NCBI RefSeq assembly: GCF_003752175.1
Contig: NZ_RJVF01000015.1
Span: 1 to 64,000, forward strand
DNA from: Comamonas sp. BIGb0124
GTDB taxonomy: Bacteria; Pseudomonadota; Gammaproteobacteria; Burkholderiales; Burkholderiaceae_C
DNA: 64,000 bases
Direction of reading: 5' to 3'
Shown here: piece after piece, positions 25,454-34,782 of the stretch
Numbering within the stretch: the first letter of the stretch is position 1
Layout: every line of letters starts with the position of its first letter
The notes under the pieces: model-generated
Told to the model about the DNA's origin: nothing
The model's database searches: none
The model's input: only the letters and a program-made list of their open reading frames with translations
Program-made: the position numbers and the translations under genes

Positions 25454-25609
25454 TCAGTCGCCCAGCGTGTAGGCCAACGGATCGGGAAAACGACCGGGCA
25501 GGAAGGACACGGCCAGGTTGTGACCGACCCGGAACGGCGGCGCCAGGCCGTCTTGCCATGGGTCAGGTCGGGCGGTGCCCGTGTGCCATAGCGTTTTCGC
25601 TCCAGCCAT
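25454..25609 (-). CDS. 51-residue hypothetical protein at the end of the iron operon
   Basis: A short frame, ATG at 25609 to TGA at 25454-25456, with AAGTGAG before the start. The product starts MAGAKTLWHTGTARPDPWQD and continues with GLAPPFRVGHNLAVSFLPG and ends in LAYTLGD. It begins 30 bases after the YncE-like gene on the same strand, and the bidirectional terminator follows at once, so it occupies the last position of the FecIR-TonB receptor operon. It could be a tiny cytoplasmic protein or the remnant of a larger one; the family is not recognised. Confidence 0.5.
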   Translation of the reverse strand: MAGAKTLWHTGTARPDPWQDGLAPPFRVGHNLAVSFLPGRFPDPLAYTLGD

Positions 25610-25639
25610 GCTCACTTTCGATAGCAGTCATATGAATGC

Positions 25640-26836
25640 TCAAAAGGCGATTCTCACCACGCTCTCGTTGCTGCCCTTGGGATCCTGGTCCGAGTTCTTG
25701 ACGGTCGCGAAGATCGCGCCGGTCTGCCGATCGAGCGCCAGGCTGTTGGGGTGCGACGGCAGATCGAGGGTGTGCAGCAGGCGGTAGTCGTCGAGGCTGT
25801 GCACGGTGACCGTGCCCGAGCCTCGGTTGGTCACGATCAGCCGGTGGCGTGCCTCGTCGATCAGCACCGCCACCGGCCCCTGGCCCGTCGGAATGCGGGT
25901 CTCGACCTGGCCGTCCCGGGGATCGATGACGACAATCCGGTTGCCCTCGCCTCGCGCCTGGTACGCCAGCTTGGCAAACTTCCGGCGCACCATGTCGACG
26001 TTGCCGCCCCCCTGGTCGACGGCCAGGACACGCTGCTGCCGCTTGTCGAAAGCCAGGTTGAGCAACTGGTCCGCAGCGACTTCGGACTGCCGTTCGAGGA
26101 CCAGGCTGCGCGTGTCGATCGTGAACAGCTGACCCTGCATGTTGCCCACGTAGAGCTTGCCGGATGCTTCGTCGACGGTGGCTCCCGCTGCGCCGAAGCC
26201 AAAGCCGGGAATGACCTTTTCCAGTTGCAGGCTGCGGGTATCGGCGACATACAGCGCGCTGTCCTCGATCCAGATGCCGGGCGCGAACAGCCGGTGACGG
26301 GCCTTGTCCAGCACGAGCTCGCGCAGATTGTGAGGGGCGCGCTCGGTCGGTTTGCCTTCGAAATCGGTGGTGTGGATTTTTTCGGCCAGCCGGATCGTGC
26401 CGACGATGCCGTTGGTCTGCGTGTCGATCACCGTCACGGCGGCATCGAACGCGTTGCCGACGTACAGCCGGTTGCCGTCGTCGTCCAGTGCCACGCCGAG
26501 CCCTCTTTCCTTCAGCGGTATCTCGGCCACGACGGCCAGGGTGGTGGGGTCGAGCCGAAGAATCCGCGACTGCGGCGCATCCTTTTCGCGGCCGCCGGCC
26601 GAAGCGACGAAGACCGCTTTCTGTTTGTCGGAATACGCCAGTTCGTAAAGCGCAGGCGCGAGCGATCGACGGATCACGGTGGCTTGAGGCAAGGCTTGGG
26701 CATTCATCGGATTCGAGGGCGTGGCGGCTTTCGGCGTGAGAGGGGGCGGGCTGTCTGCGCCTTGCGCGCAGGCGCAACCTGCAGCGGCGGCCGAGAGGGC
26801 GAACAGGAGGTGATGGAAGACAGATCGGCAGGTCAT
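25640..26836 (-). CDS. Secreted YncE-like beta-propeller protein
   Basis: 398 residues. The N-terminus MTCRSVFHHLLFALSAAAAG then C is a signal peptide with a possible lipobox (AAGC), so it may be a lipoprotein. The body is a seven-bladed propeller of YVTN/YncE type; repeated blade ends include RLYVGNAFDAAVTVIDTQTN, KLYVGNMQGQLFTIDTRS and RLIVTNRGSGTVTVHSLDD. E. coli YncE is an iron-regulated periplasmic protein; here the gene is 23 bases downstream of a TonB-dependent siderophore receptor with its FecIR regulators, supporting a role in iron acquisition. Its molecular activity is unknown. Confidence 0.88.
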   Translation of the reverse strand: MTCRSVFHHLLFALSAAAAGCACAQGADSPPPLTPKAATPSNPMNAQALPQATVIRRSLAPALYELAYSDKQKAVFVASAGGREKDAPQSRILRLDPTTLAVVAEIPLKERGLGVALDDDGNRLYVGNAFDAAVTVIDTQTNGIVGTIRLAEKIHTTDFEGKPTERAPHNLRELVLDKARHRLFAPGIWIEDSALYVADTRSLQLEKVIPGFGFGAAGATVDEASGKLYVGNMQGQLFTIDTRSLVLERQSEVAADQLLNLAFDKRQQRVLAVDQGGGNVDMVRRKFAKLAYQARGEGNRIVVIDPRDGQVETRIPTGQGPVAVLIDEARHRLIVTNRGSGTVTVHSLDDYRLLHTLDLPSHPNSLALDRQTGAIFATVKNSDQDPKGSNESVVRIAF

Positions 26837-26859
26837 GCAAAAGACTTTCGGTGAGAGGA

Positions 26860-29313
26860 TCAGAGGTCGACGGAAGCCGACAGCAGGAAGGTGCGCGGCG
26901 CGCCGAGTCCGCTGCCCAGGCTGCCCGCCCAGTACGCCTTGTTGAAGACGTTGGACACATTGGCCCGCAGCGTGACCGGGCGATTGGCGACCGTGGTGGC
27001 ATAACGCGCCCCGAGGTCGTAGACCGTGCGCCCGGCGACCCACAGCGAGTTGTCGGCACTGATGTACTGCTTGGACATGGCGACCATGTTTGCCGACGCC
27101 GTCAGCCCCTGGACACCGGGGATGTCCCACTCGGTCCCCAGCTTGCCCTGCCACCTGGGCATGGCCGTGGCATAACGTCCCTGGTTCACGCCGCCGGCGG
27201 TTCGGGTGAGCTTGGCCTCGGTGTACGAGATGCCGCCCATGAGCCGGACGCCGCGGGCCAGTTCGCCGAAGAAACCGAACTCCAGTCCACGGTTGCGTTG
27301 CTCTCCGCCGAAGGAATACACGTTGGTGACCGGATCGGTGTAAGCGCTCGGCCGGCGGATCTGGAATGCGCTCACCGTCGTGGCGAACGAGCCCAGATCG
27401 AACTTCGCACCCACCTCCTGCTGTTGGGTCTTGTAGGGCGCAAACACCTCGCCCGCGTTGACGGCCGTGGTCGGTGCCGTGGCGCCCTGGCTCAGGCCTT
27501 GGATGGAGTTGCCGTACAGCGACATCCAGTCCGTGGCCTTGAACAGCACCGCTGCAGCCGGTGTCGTGGCGCCGGCGTCGTATCGCGCAGTGCGGCTGCC
27601 GGTGGCCGAGTCGAACGTATCGCTCACCACGTTCTGGCGCCGCAGTCCGAGTGTGAGCTGGACGCGGTCCTGCGCAAACGACAAGGTGTCGGCCAGCCCG
27701 TAGCTGGTGGTGCGCAGCGCAGCCGTCCTGGGCAGCGCGGCACTGCTGAAGCTGTTGTCCACAGGGCTGCCCCAGACCGGGTCGTCGATGTTGGTCACCC
27801 AGTTCGACGCCAGCATGTTGCGCACAAAACCGAAGTGGTAGTCGTGCTGGTAATAGCTGGCCGTCGCGGCCACCTCGTGCCGGATCTCGCCGGTCTCGAA
27901 ACGCCCGCGAACACCGGCTTCGGCCGTGTTCTTGTCCATCCGGATGCGCTGGTGCGAAAAGTTGTTGCGGTAGTCGCCGTTCGCGTTGAATACTTCGTAC
28001 GTGGCACCGGCGACCGAATCGAAATCGGTGGCGCTGTGGCCATAGGCCGCGTAGGCGGTGATGTCGCGCGTGACATCCAGTTCGCCCCGCAGCACCACGG
28101 CACGGTCCTGGGTGTCGGTATACGTCCAGTCCGGCGACAGCAGCGTTTCGGCCTTGGGCGGCGTCGGCACCGCCAAGCCCGAGGCCAGTGAGATGCCACG
28201 ATTGAGTCCGTCCACACGGTCTTCGCTGGTGTAGAGATCGGCCGACAGCCTGGCACGATCCGAGCGCCAGTCGATCCCCAATGCAGCCAGCGTGGCCTTC
28301 TTGGACTGGTGATCGACGGCACTGTCGCCATCGCGGTAGACCCCGTTGAACCGGATGCCCAGTTGTTTGTTCTCGCCGAACCGACGCCCCACGTCCACAT
28401 GGGTCCCGAACTGTGCATCCGAGGCGTAGGTGCCGGTGATGCGCGTCAGCGGTTCGTCGCCTGCGCGCTTGGGCACGAGGTTGATGCTGCCCCCCACGGA
28501 ACCGCCGGGCGGCATGCCGTTGAGCAGCGCCGACGGTCCCTTGAGCACTTCGATGCGCTCGGCCAGCTCGGGGGTGACACGCCAGTACGGAATCACGCCG
28601 TACAGGCCGCCGAAAGCGACATCGCTGGCGGCCACGGCAAAACCGCGCAGGCTGAAGCCGTCGTTGATCATGCCTGTGGAGCCGCTGACATACACGGATG
28701 GATCGGTCGCCCCGATCACGCTGCCGATGTCCTGCGCCTGCCGGTCCTTGACGAACTGTTCGGTGTAGCTGGTGGTATTGAAGGGCGTCTCCATGAAGTC
28801 CCTGTTGCCCAGCAGACCCACGCGGCCGCCCCGGGCGACCTGCCCGCCCGCATAGGCCTCGGGCAGTTCATCGGCCGTCGGTGCGGCCGCCGTGACCGTG
28901 ATCGCCCCCAGCGTGAGCGATGCGCCGTCGCGCACGACGACCATGCCGCCGCCGCTGGGCACCGCACGCAAGCCGCTGCCGGCCAGCGCCTGGCCCAAGG
29001 CCTGGCTCAGCGTGTAATCGCCGCGTACGGCTGGGGCGGCATGCCCTTGCACCAGCGTGGCATCGAGCCCGATGCCCACGCCGAACTGCCGGGCCAGCGC
29101 GTCGATGGAGCGGGACAGGGATTGTGACGGCAAGTCGATACGCAAGCTGCGCGCCGGCGTGGCGGGACGCGAAGTGCCTTCGGCCGAGCCTTGCGCATGG
29201 ACCGAGGGACTGGCGGCCCAGCCGGCCAGGGCCAGCATCGCGGCCGCGGCCAGGACATGCGGGCGCGCCATGCGCTGGGACGGGTGACGTGTTGTGATGA
29301 AAAGGCAATGCAT
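26860..29313 (-). CDS. TonB-dependent siderophore receptor with STN signalling domain
   Basis: 817-residue outer-membrane receptor (from ATG 29313; MARPHVLAA at 29271 is an alternative start). After the signal peptide (AAAAMLALAGWAASPSVHAQ) comes an STN domain (about residues 50-105: LRIDLPSQSLSRSIDALARQ, then FGVGIGLDATLV), the signature of receptors that signal to FecR. The plug follows (ERIEVLKGPSALLNGMPPGG, NLVPKRAG), then a 22-strand barrel ending FLLSASVDL. The FecI/FecR pair immediately upstream (30875-29440) completes a cell-surface signalling system. The siderophore is not predictable from sequence. Confidence 0.94.
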   Translation of the reverse strand: MHCLFITTRHPSQRMARPHVLAAAAMLALAGWAASPSVHAQGSAEGTSRPATPARSLRIDLPSQSLSRSIDALARQFGVGIGLDATLVQGHAAPAVRGDYTLSQALGQALAGSGLRAVPSGGGMVVVRDGASLTLGAITVTAAAPTADELPEAYAGGQVARGGRVGLLGNRDFMETPFNTTSYTEQFVKDRQAQDIGSVIGATDPSVYVSGSTGMINDGFSLRGFAVAASDVAFGGLYGVIPYWRVTPELAERIEVLKGPSALLNGMPPGGSVGGSINLVPKRAGDEPLTRITGTYASDAQFGTHVDVGRRFGENKQLGIRFNGVYRDGDSAVDHQSKKATLAALGIDWRSDRARLSADLYTSEDRVDGLNRGISLASGLAVPTPPKAETLLSPDWTYTDTQDRAVVLRGELDVTRDITAYAAYGHSATDFDSVAGATYEVFNANGDYRNNFSHQRIRMDKNTAEAGVRGRFETGEIRHEVAATASYYQHDYHFGFVRNMLASNWVTNIDDPVWGSPVDNSFSSAALPRTAALRTTSYGLADTLSFAQDRVQLTLGLRRQNVVSDTFDSATGSRTARYDAGATTPAAAVLFKATDWMSLYGNSIQGLSQGATAPTTAVNAGEVFAPYKTQQQEVGAKFDLGSFATTVSAFQIRRPSAYTDPVTNVYSFGGEQRNRGLEFGFFGELARGVRLMGGISYTEAKLTRTAGGVNQGRYATAMPRWQGKLGTEWDIPGVQGLTASANMVAMSKQYISADNSLWVAGRTVYDLGARYATTVANRPVTLRANVSNVFNKAYWAGSLGSGLGAPRTFLLSASVDL

Positions 29314-29439
29314 ATCGGATTCGTCTTGGGCTGTGATCTCCCGGTGAGGACGGTCCAGCCAGCCAAACACCGACAAATGATTTGCAACAAAACGAAACTC
29401 GAACCGCCGACGGCGTGCAGCGCCGTTGGGCGAAAGCCC

Positions 29440-30402
29440 TCAACGCGCCGAAACCGTCTGGTTGTCGACGCGCACGGGCAGCATCAGCGGCAGGCTGCGC
29501 AGGAAAGCTGCAGGATCGCGCAGCGGAAAACTGCCCGTCAGGCGCAGGTCGGACAAGCCCCGGCCCTCTGGCGTGTCCGCACGAGCCAGACGCATCGGTT
29601 CACGCAGATAGTCGTTCCAGCGTGCCAGCACCTCGGGCAACGGCGTCTGGTCGAACACCAGCCAACCCGCACGCCATGCACCCACGCTGGCGGGGTTCAT
29701 GTCGTGAAGAGACAACCGGCCCGCACGATCGATCTGCGCCTGCTGCCCGGCCGTGAGCACGGCTGCCGCAAGATCCTCGTCACCGGCGGAGGACGGCCAG
29801 ACCGCCACCCGCCCTTCGGCGACCGAGACGGTCATGGCGTTGTCGCGCACCGCCACGCTGAAGACCGTACCCAGCACCTGCACACGCCCCCACGGCGTGG
29901 TGACGCGGAACGGCCGGGATTCATCGCGTGCCACGGCAAAACGCGCCTCGCCTTTCGCGAGATTCACCTCACGCCGGTCCCTGTAAAGCACCGCTTCGAG
30001 CGCAGTCGCCGCTGCAAGGTCCAGCACGCTGCCGTCGGCCAGACGCTGTTCGAGAATCTGCTGGCCCTGTCCCGTGGCCAGCGAGAGCCGCTGCACGGGC
30101 TGCAGCCACCACCAGCGCCCTCCTCCGCCGGCCAGCGCGGCCAGACACAGCACCTGCAGCGCCCGGCGCCGGCCGGCACGCCGAACCTTGGCATCCACCG
30201 GCTTGGCGACGCTCTCGCGCAAGTCGGAGGCATCGGTCTGTGCCCAATACTGCAGCGCCAGCCGATAGGCCTGTTCGTGCCGCGTGTCTTGCTGTCTCCA
30301 CTGCGCCAGGGCTTGCTCGAGCTGCTGCGGGTCGCAGTCGGGATCGTTGTGCCGGCGGCCGATGAAGGACAAGGCCTGCTCGACCAGCGCCCGCGAGCTC
30401 AT
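29440..30402 (-). CDS. FecR-type anti-sigma / signal transducer
   Basis: 320-residue inner-membrane regulator. An N-terminal cytoplasmic DUF4880 segment (ALVEQALSFIGRRHNDPDCD, HEQAYRLALQYW) binds the sigma factor, one membrane helix follows (ALQVLCLAALAGGGGRWWWL, about 88-107), then the periplasmic FecR domain (FRVTTPWGRVQVLGTVFSVAV) and a C-terminal STN-like part (LPEVLARWNDYLREPMRLA). Its ATG at 30402 overlaps the sigma stop by ATGA, so the two are translationally coupled. It is 126 bases upstream of the receptor gene. Confidence 0.93.
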   Translation of the reverse strand: MSSRALVEQALSFIGRRHNDPDCDPQQLEQALAQWRQQDTRHEQAYRLALQYWAQTDASDLRESVAKPVDAKVRRAGRRRALQVLCLAALAGGGGRWWWLQPVQRLSLATGQGQQILEQRLADGSVLDLAAATALEAVLYRDRREVNLAKGEARFAVARDESRPFRVTTPWGRVQVLGTVFSVAVRDNAMTVSVAEGRVAVWPSSAGDEDLAAAVLTAGQQAQIDRAGRLSLHDMNPASVGAWRAGWLVFDQTPLPEVLARWNDYLREPMRLARADTPEGRGLSDLRLTGSFPLRDPAAFLRSLPLMLPVRVDNQTVSAR

Positions 30403-30875
30403 GCCTCTTCCTCGCGGAAATGAGCCAGATCCATCACGGCCCGCACCAGATGCTGGTCCACCGCATCGCGCGAGATGCCCATGCATTCGGCCGCCTCGGC
30501 GTAGGTGCAGCCATGGATACGGACCAGGATGAAGGCCTCGCGCCGCTTGCGCGGCATGGCCTCCAGACGCGCGACAAAACTCGCGATCTCCTGCCGCGCC
30601 TGGACCTGCTGCTCGGTCGTCGGCGCCTGGCTGGGCTGCACGATCGCCAGGCTCTCGAGCATGCGTGCCTCGGTGCCGCGCCGGCGCAGGTCGTCGACCA
30701 CGACGTTCTTGCCGACCCGGTACAGCATGGCCCGCAGGTTGCGCACCGCTGTTCCGTCCTGCTGCAGCGCCAGCACGCGGGCGTAGGCTTCCTGCACGAC
30801 ATCCTGGGCAGCATCGCGGCTCTTGAGAGAACCTGCAAAAAAGCTGACGAGCTCGGCGTAATACATCACGGCCAC
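30399..30875 (-). CDS. FecI-type ECF sigma factor
   Basis: 158 residues with sigma-70 region 2 (LVSFFAGSLKSRDAAQDVVQ, RNLRAMLYRVGKNVVVDDLR) and region 4 (AMPRKRREAFILVRIHGCTY, AEAAECMGISRDAVDQHLVR). The start is the GTG at 30875 or the ATG at 30866. It lies first in the order sigma-FecR-receptor-propeller. A Fur-box-like sequence occurs about 180 bases upstream, consistent with iron repression of the regulatory pair. Confidence 0.93.
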   Translation of the reverse strand: MAVMYYAELVSFFAGSLKSRDAAQDVVQEAYARVLALQQDGTAVRNLRAMLYRVGKNVVVDDLRRRGTEARMLESLAIVQPSQAPTTEQQVQARQEIASFVARLEAMPRKRREAFILVRIHGCTYAEAAECMGISRDAVDQHLVRAVMDLAHFREEEA

Positions 30876-31047
30876 GGTCAGTTCCCGTCAGCGCTGCAAG
30901 GCATGCGTCGTCGAGCGGGCCTGCCGGTTGCGGGATGTTTGGCGAGTCATGGCGGATCGGGTCGTCGGTGTTGAGGAATCAGCGCGCGCCCTCTTGCAGG
31001 AAGGCGTTTGCGACCCCTTGCCCAAGCGGCCGCAGGCGCGCATCTTA

Positions 31048-31066
31048 ATCGCAAATGAGAATCGGA
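31048..31066. promoter_or_regulatory. Fur-box-like sequence upstream of FecI
   Basis: Contains AAATGAGAATC (31053-31063), a common half of a Fur box. The opposite half is degenerate. It lies between two iron-uptake units, about 180 bases before the sigma gene and about 110 bases past the end of the second receptor gene. Confidence 0.35.
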
Positions 31067-31166
31067 CACAAGCTCGACCCTCAAGACTGCCGAGCGTGAG
31101 GGCTTTCCATTCCGCCTGCGTTCCAATGCCCAGATGCAGCGCATCGGCAGCGGCCGGGCATTCGCC

Positions 31167-33710
31167 TCAGAGCTTGGCACGCAGCGTCAGCAGCACGCTG
31201 CGAGGGGCGCCATAGAAGTTGCCATAGCTGGTGCTGCTGACGGTGTGGAAGTAGGTCTTGTCGAACAGGTTGTTGACGTTCAGAGCCAGGCTCCAACGAC
31301 GGTCGAACGCATACTCGGCGCGCGCGCCCCACACGGCGTAGCCCCCCTGCGTGAAGTCGTAGTTCGAACGCACACCATCGACGGTGACGGCGCCCGACTG
31401 GTAGTGGCGGCTCTGCATCGTCACACCCGCACCCAGTTGCAGCCCATGCAGCTGACCGCTGAAGGTCTGGTTGGCCCAGAGCTTGAACAGGTGGCGCGGC
31501 GTGACGGTGTTGAACTGCTCGTCGTTCTCGCGTTTGTTCTGGTTGGCGTTGTAGGTGTAACCGGCCGACAGTTGCAGGCCCGGCAGCACCTCGCCGCTCA
31601 GTTCGGTCTCGAAGCCCTGGCTCAGCTGATAGCCGTCACGGAAGTAGCAGCAGCTCGAACCGCTGGGCAGCGAGCTCTCGGGGTAAGCCGGGTCGCTGAC
31701 GGCCGCGCCGCGTTTCTCGACACGGTAAAGGGCAAAACTGCCGTTGAGCTTGCCGTCCCACAACGCGCTCTTGACCCCCAGCTCGTAGTTGCGGCCGGTG
31801 ATGGGATCGAGCGAGCTGCCGGGCAAGGGCCCGGACAGTTGGTCGGCCTGCGACTGGTAGATCTCGGAAGCGCTGGCATACAGGCTGGTCGAGCGAGTGA
31901 GGTCGAAGACCAGGCCCGCATAGGGCACCCACACGTTCTTCTCGTCTCGGTTGGCGCCGAGTTCACCGGTCCCGTCGTACTGTCGGTAACGGTCCTTGAT
32001 CACATAACGGCCGCCGACGATCACCGACCAGCGGTCGATCGGACGGATCCGCAGCGAGCCGTACAGACCGGTCTTGCGCTGCGTGGTGTAGGTCTGGCCC
32101 GGATAGAGCTGCGATTCGTTGACGAAGACCTCGCGCGAGGGATAGAGGCCGCTGTAGACATTGCTGTCGGCATAGTCGAACTCGACGTAACCCGCATCGT
32201 TGGCGTCGCGTGTCGAGGTCACGTCGGCACCGACGACCACGTCGTGCCGCTGCCCCCAGGCCTTGAAACTGCCGGTGAGGTTGGCGTCGAAGGAAGTCTG
32301 CTTGGGCGTGGCACGCTGGTAGTAGCCGGCCCAATAAGGGCCTTCGCCGTTGGCGTCGATCGGACCGCGCAGGTTGGCGTAGTCGTAATACGTTTTGGCG
32401 TGCAGGCGCTGCAAGGTGGCCGTGCCTTTCCAGTCGGCATCGAAGCGGTGTTCGAGCTTGGCAAAGACCTTGGCGAGTTCCACGTCCTGCATGTTCCAGG
32501 GCGTGCCGGTGTTGACCGAGCGCGGCAGGTTCAGCGCCGAACCGTCGGCATTGCGCCCCAGGCCCTCGAAGATGCCGCGGCGCTTGTCCTTCTGATAGCT
32601 GGCCCCCACCAGGGCGACGGTGTCGGGCGTGAGGTCGGTTTCCAGCGCGCCGTAGAACACGTTGCGCTTGTCCTTGCCGTAGTCGTAGAAGTAGTCCTGA
32701 TCCTGATGCACCGCGACGGCGCGGCCGCGCAGGCGGCCTTCGAACGCCAGCGGGCCGGTGGCGTCGATCTCGGCGCGGTAGTTGTTCCAGCTGCCGGCGG
32801 AAACCGCCAGATTGACCTGGCGTTCGGCCAGCGGCCTTTTGTGATTGAGCAGCAGCACCCCGCCCGCCTCGCCGGCCCCGAACAGACCGTCTGCACCCCG
32901 CAGAATGCCGACGTTGTCGTACAGGGCCATGTCCGAGAGGCTGGCGAAACCGCCCGAGTTGCTCGAGGTGGCACCGCCGTCGTAGCGGATGTTGTCGACG
33001 GCGAGGCCGCGCGAATAGAAGTTGTAGCTGCCGTTCCAGTTGGTGGTCTGGGTCACGCCGGTGGTCTGCGCCATGACTTCGTCGAGCGTACGCAGGGCCT
33101 GGTCCTGCATGCGCTGCTGAGTCACCACCGTGATCGACTGCGGGATCTCGCGCAACGACTGCTCGCCCTTGGCTGCATTGGTGTATCGCGGCGTGTAGGC
33201 GTTCGAGCCCTCGGTGCTGGCACTGCGTTCGGCCGTGGCGGCCACCGTGACGGTCCCCAGCGTCACCGTTCCCTGCGCGGGAGCCTGTACCAGCGTGTAG
33301 CCACCGTCTCCCAGTTCCCGCACGACCAGGCCGCTGCCCGCACTCAGCCGCTCGAGCGCCTGCCGCACCGTCAGGTTGCCTTGCACGGCCTGCGACTGGC
33401 GCGACTGCGTCAGTTCGGTCGAGACCACGATGCGTGCGCCGGATTGGCTGGCCAGTGCCGCGATGGCCAGATCCAGCCGCTGCGCGGACAGGTCGAAACG
33501 CTGCGCAACGGCCGTCGCGGCCGTCCCCCCGCCCGCCGACTGCGCCAGCACATGGCCTGCGGAAAACGACAGGGCGAGTGCAGCGACCGCGGCGCGGGCC
33601 ACCGGCTTCCAGACCCGGACCGGCGGGCGCGCAGCCGATGCCGAAGCGACAGAAGCCCGAACGCCCCGGCGATGTTGAAGTTCACGAGATGCACACACGA
33701 TGGACCGCAC
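31167..33710 (-). CDS. TonB-dependent siderophore receptor with STN signalling domain (second system)
   Basis: 847-residue FpvA/FoxA-type receptor. It has a long basic N-terminus then signal peptide core (AAVAALALSFSAGHVLAQ), STN domain (about residues 70-122: FDLSAQRLDLAIAALASQSG, LERLSAGSGLVV), plug (SLREIPQSITVVTQQRMQDQ, GILRGADGLFGAGEAGG) and barrel ending SVLLTLRAKL. An adjacent cysteine pair (SGSSCCYFRDGYQ) in a late extracellular loop is unusual. The matching FecR and FecI genes are directly upstream (34782 and 35330). The siderophore is unknown; GAGEAGGVLLLNHKRP at the plug end is typical of ferripyoverdine/ferrioxamine-type receptors. Confidence 0.94.
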   Translation of the reverse strand: MRSIVCASRELQHRRGVRASVASASAARPPVRVWKPVARAAVAALALSFSAGHVLAQSAGGGTAATAVAQRFDLSAQRLDLAIAALASQSGARIVVSTELTQSRQSQAVQGNLTVRQALERLSAGSGLVVRELGDGGYTLVQAPAQGTVTLGTVTVAATAERSASTEGSNAYTPRYTNAAKGEQSLREIPQSITVVTQQRMQDQALRTLDEVMAQTTGVTQTTNWNGSYNFYSRGLAVDNIRYDGGATSSNSGGFASLSDMALYDNVGILRGADGLFGAGEAGGVLLLNHKRPLAERQVNLAVSAGSWNNYRAEIDATGPLAFEGRLRGRAVAVHQDQDYFYDYGKDKRNVFYGALETDLTPDTVALVGASYQKDKRRGIFEGLGRNADGSALNLPRSVNTGTPWNMQDVELAKVFAKLEHRFDADWKGTATLQRLHAKTYYDYANLRGPIDANGEGPYWAGYYQRATPKQTSFDANLTGSFKAWGQRHDVVVGADVTSTRDANDAGYVEFDYADSNVYSGLYPSREVFVNESQLYPGQTYTTQRKTGLYGSLRIRPIDRWSVIVGGRYVIKDRYRQYDGTGELGANRDEKNVWVPYAGLVFDLTRSTSLYASASEIYQSQADQLSGPLPGSSLDPITGRNYELGVKSALWDGKLNGSFALYRVEKRGAAVSDPAYPESSLPSGSSCCYFRDGYQLSQGFETELSGEVLPGLQLSAGYTYNANQNKRENDEQFNTVTPRHLFKLWANQTFSGQLHGLQLGAGVTMQSRHYQSGAVTVDGVRSNYDFTQGGYAVWGARAEYAFDRRWSLALNVNNLFDKTYFHTVSSTSYGNFYGAPRSVLLTLRAKL

Positions 33711-33861
33711 GTTGGATACCCCTTGGATCTGGATTGGACAAATGGACGGTCCAGCCGCGATTGCGCGGCAGGACCTACAGGGGGTATGGCGTGGTGGAAA
33801 CCCGCGTTGTTGAGGTCCGTTGCGAAACTTTACAAATGCCGGCGATTCGCAGCGCCCGGCC

Positions 33862-34782
33862 TCATCGTCCCGCGGGCTGGATGAGGTAGCCCTGCCCTTC
33901 GGCGACCACCTTCACCGGAACGATATGCGGCAGGTCACGCAGCAGTTGATCGAGCCCGGCGATGTCGTATGCCCCGGTCAGCCGCCATTGGCCGACGCGC
34001 GCATCGGCGATGCGCAGCCGGTAGGGACGGTAACGTTCGATCTGCTCGGCCACCTGCGTCAACGGCGTCTCGCGGAAGATCAGCCGCCCCTGCTGCCAGG
34101 CCACGACTTCGCCGGCATTCACCGTGCGCAGGGCCATGGACGCGGTGGCGGATGCGGCGCCGTCGGGGTTCACACGCAGGGTCTGGTTGGCGACCACGCG
34201 CCGGGCGTCGCTACGGCCTCGGGCCGTCACGTCCACCGCCCCCTCGCTCACCGTCACGTCGTCCTGCCCGGGCTGCACACGGACGTTGAAGACCGTGCCG
34301 ATGTCGCGCACCGCGCTGTGCGGCGTGTGGACCACGAAGGGCCGCCAGGCATGCGCCACGGTGAACATCGCCTCCCCGCTCTCCAGCCGGAATGTGCGGC
34401 TGCGCAGGCGGCTCTCCACCACCAGCGTGGTGTGGGTGTTGAGGTCGATGCGGCTGCCGTCCCGCAGCGTCCAGACACTGCGCTCGCCCACGGCGGTGCG
34501 CAGCGTCTCGCTGCGCCAGGCCGGGTCGACCCACCAGGTGCCCGCGATCGCCAGCGCCAGCACGCCCAGCGCCGTGCCCTGGGTCCGCCGTCGCCGGGCC
34601 TGCCGGTGCGCGGCCGAGAGGGCCCGCGCCTCGGCCAGCAGCGCATCCTTGTCGGGAAAACAGTGGCGCAATGCGTCCTCGTAATGCGGCCACGGTGCCG
34701 TTGCCCTGCCGGCGGCTTGCGTCGGCTCGGAGTCGCTCGCCGAGGCCGTCCGGCCTGTCGGCATCCGGCGCGGGTCCGTCAT
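33862..34782 (-). CDS. FecR-type anti-sigma / signal transducer (second system)
   Basis: 306 residues. The N-terminal cytoplasmic part (WPHYEDALRHCFPDKDALLA) does not show the common DUF4880 block clearly. A membrane helix follows (TALGVLALAIAGTWWV, about 85-100), then the FecR domain (DGSRIDLNTHTTLVVESRLR, FVVHTPHSAVRDIGTVFNVR) and the C-terminal STN-like end (TQVAEQIERYRPYRLRIADA). ATG 34782 overlaps the sigma stop by ATGA. The gap to the receptor gene is 151 bases, enough for a FecI-dependent promoter. Confidence 0.92.
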   Translation of the reverse strand: MTDPRRMPTGRTASASDSEPTQAAGRATAPWPHYEDALRHCFPDKDALLAEARALSAAHRQARRRRTQGTALGVLALAIAGTWWVDPAWRSETLRTAVGERSVWTLRDGSRIDLNTHTTLVVESRLRSRTFRLESGEAMFTVAHAWRPFVVHTPHSAVRDIGTVFNVRVQPGQDDVTVSEGAVDVTARGRSDARRVVANQTLRVNPDGAASATASMALRTVNAGEVVAWQQGRLIFRETPLTQVAEQIERYRPYRLRIADARVGQWRLTGAYDIAGLDQLLRDLPHIVPVKVVAEGQGYLIQPAGR

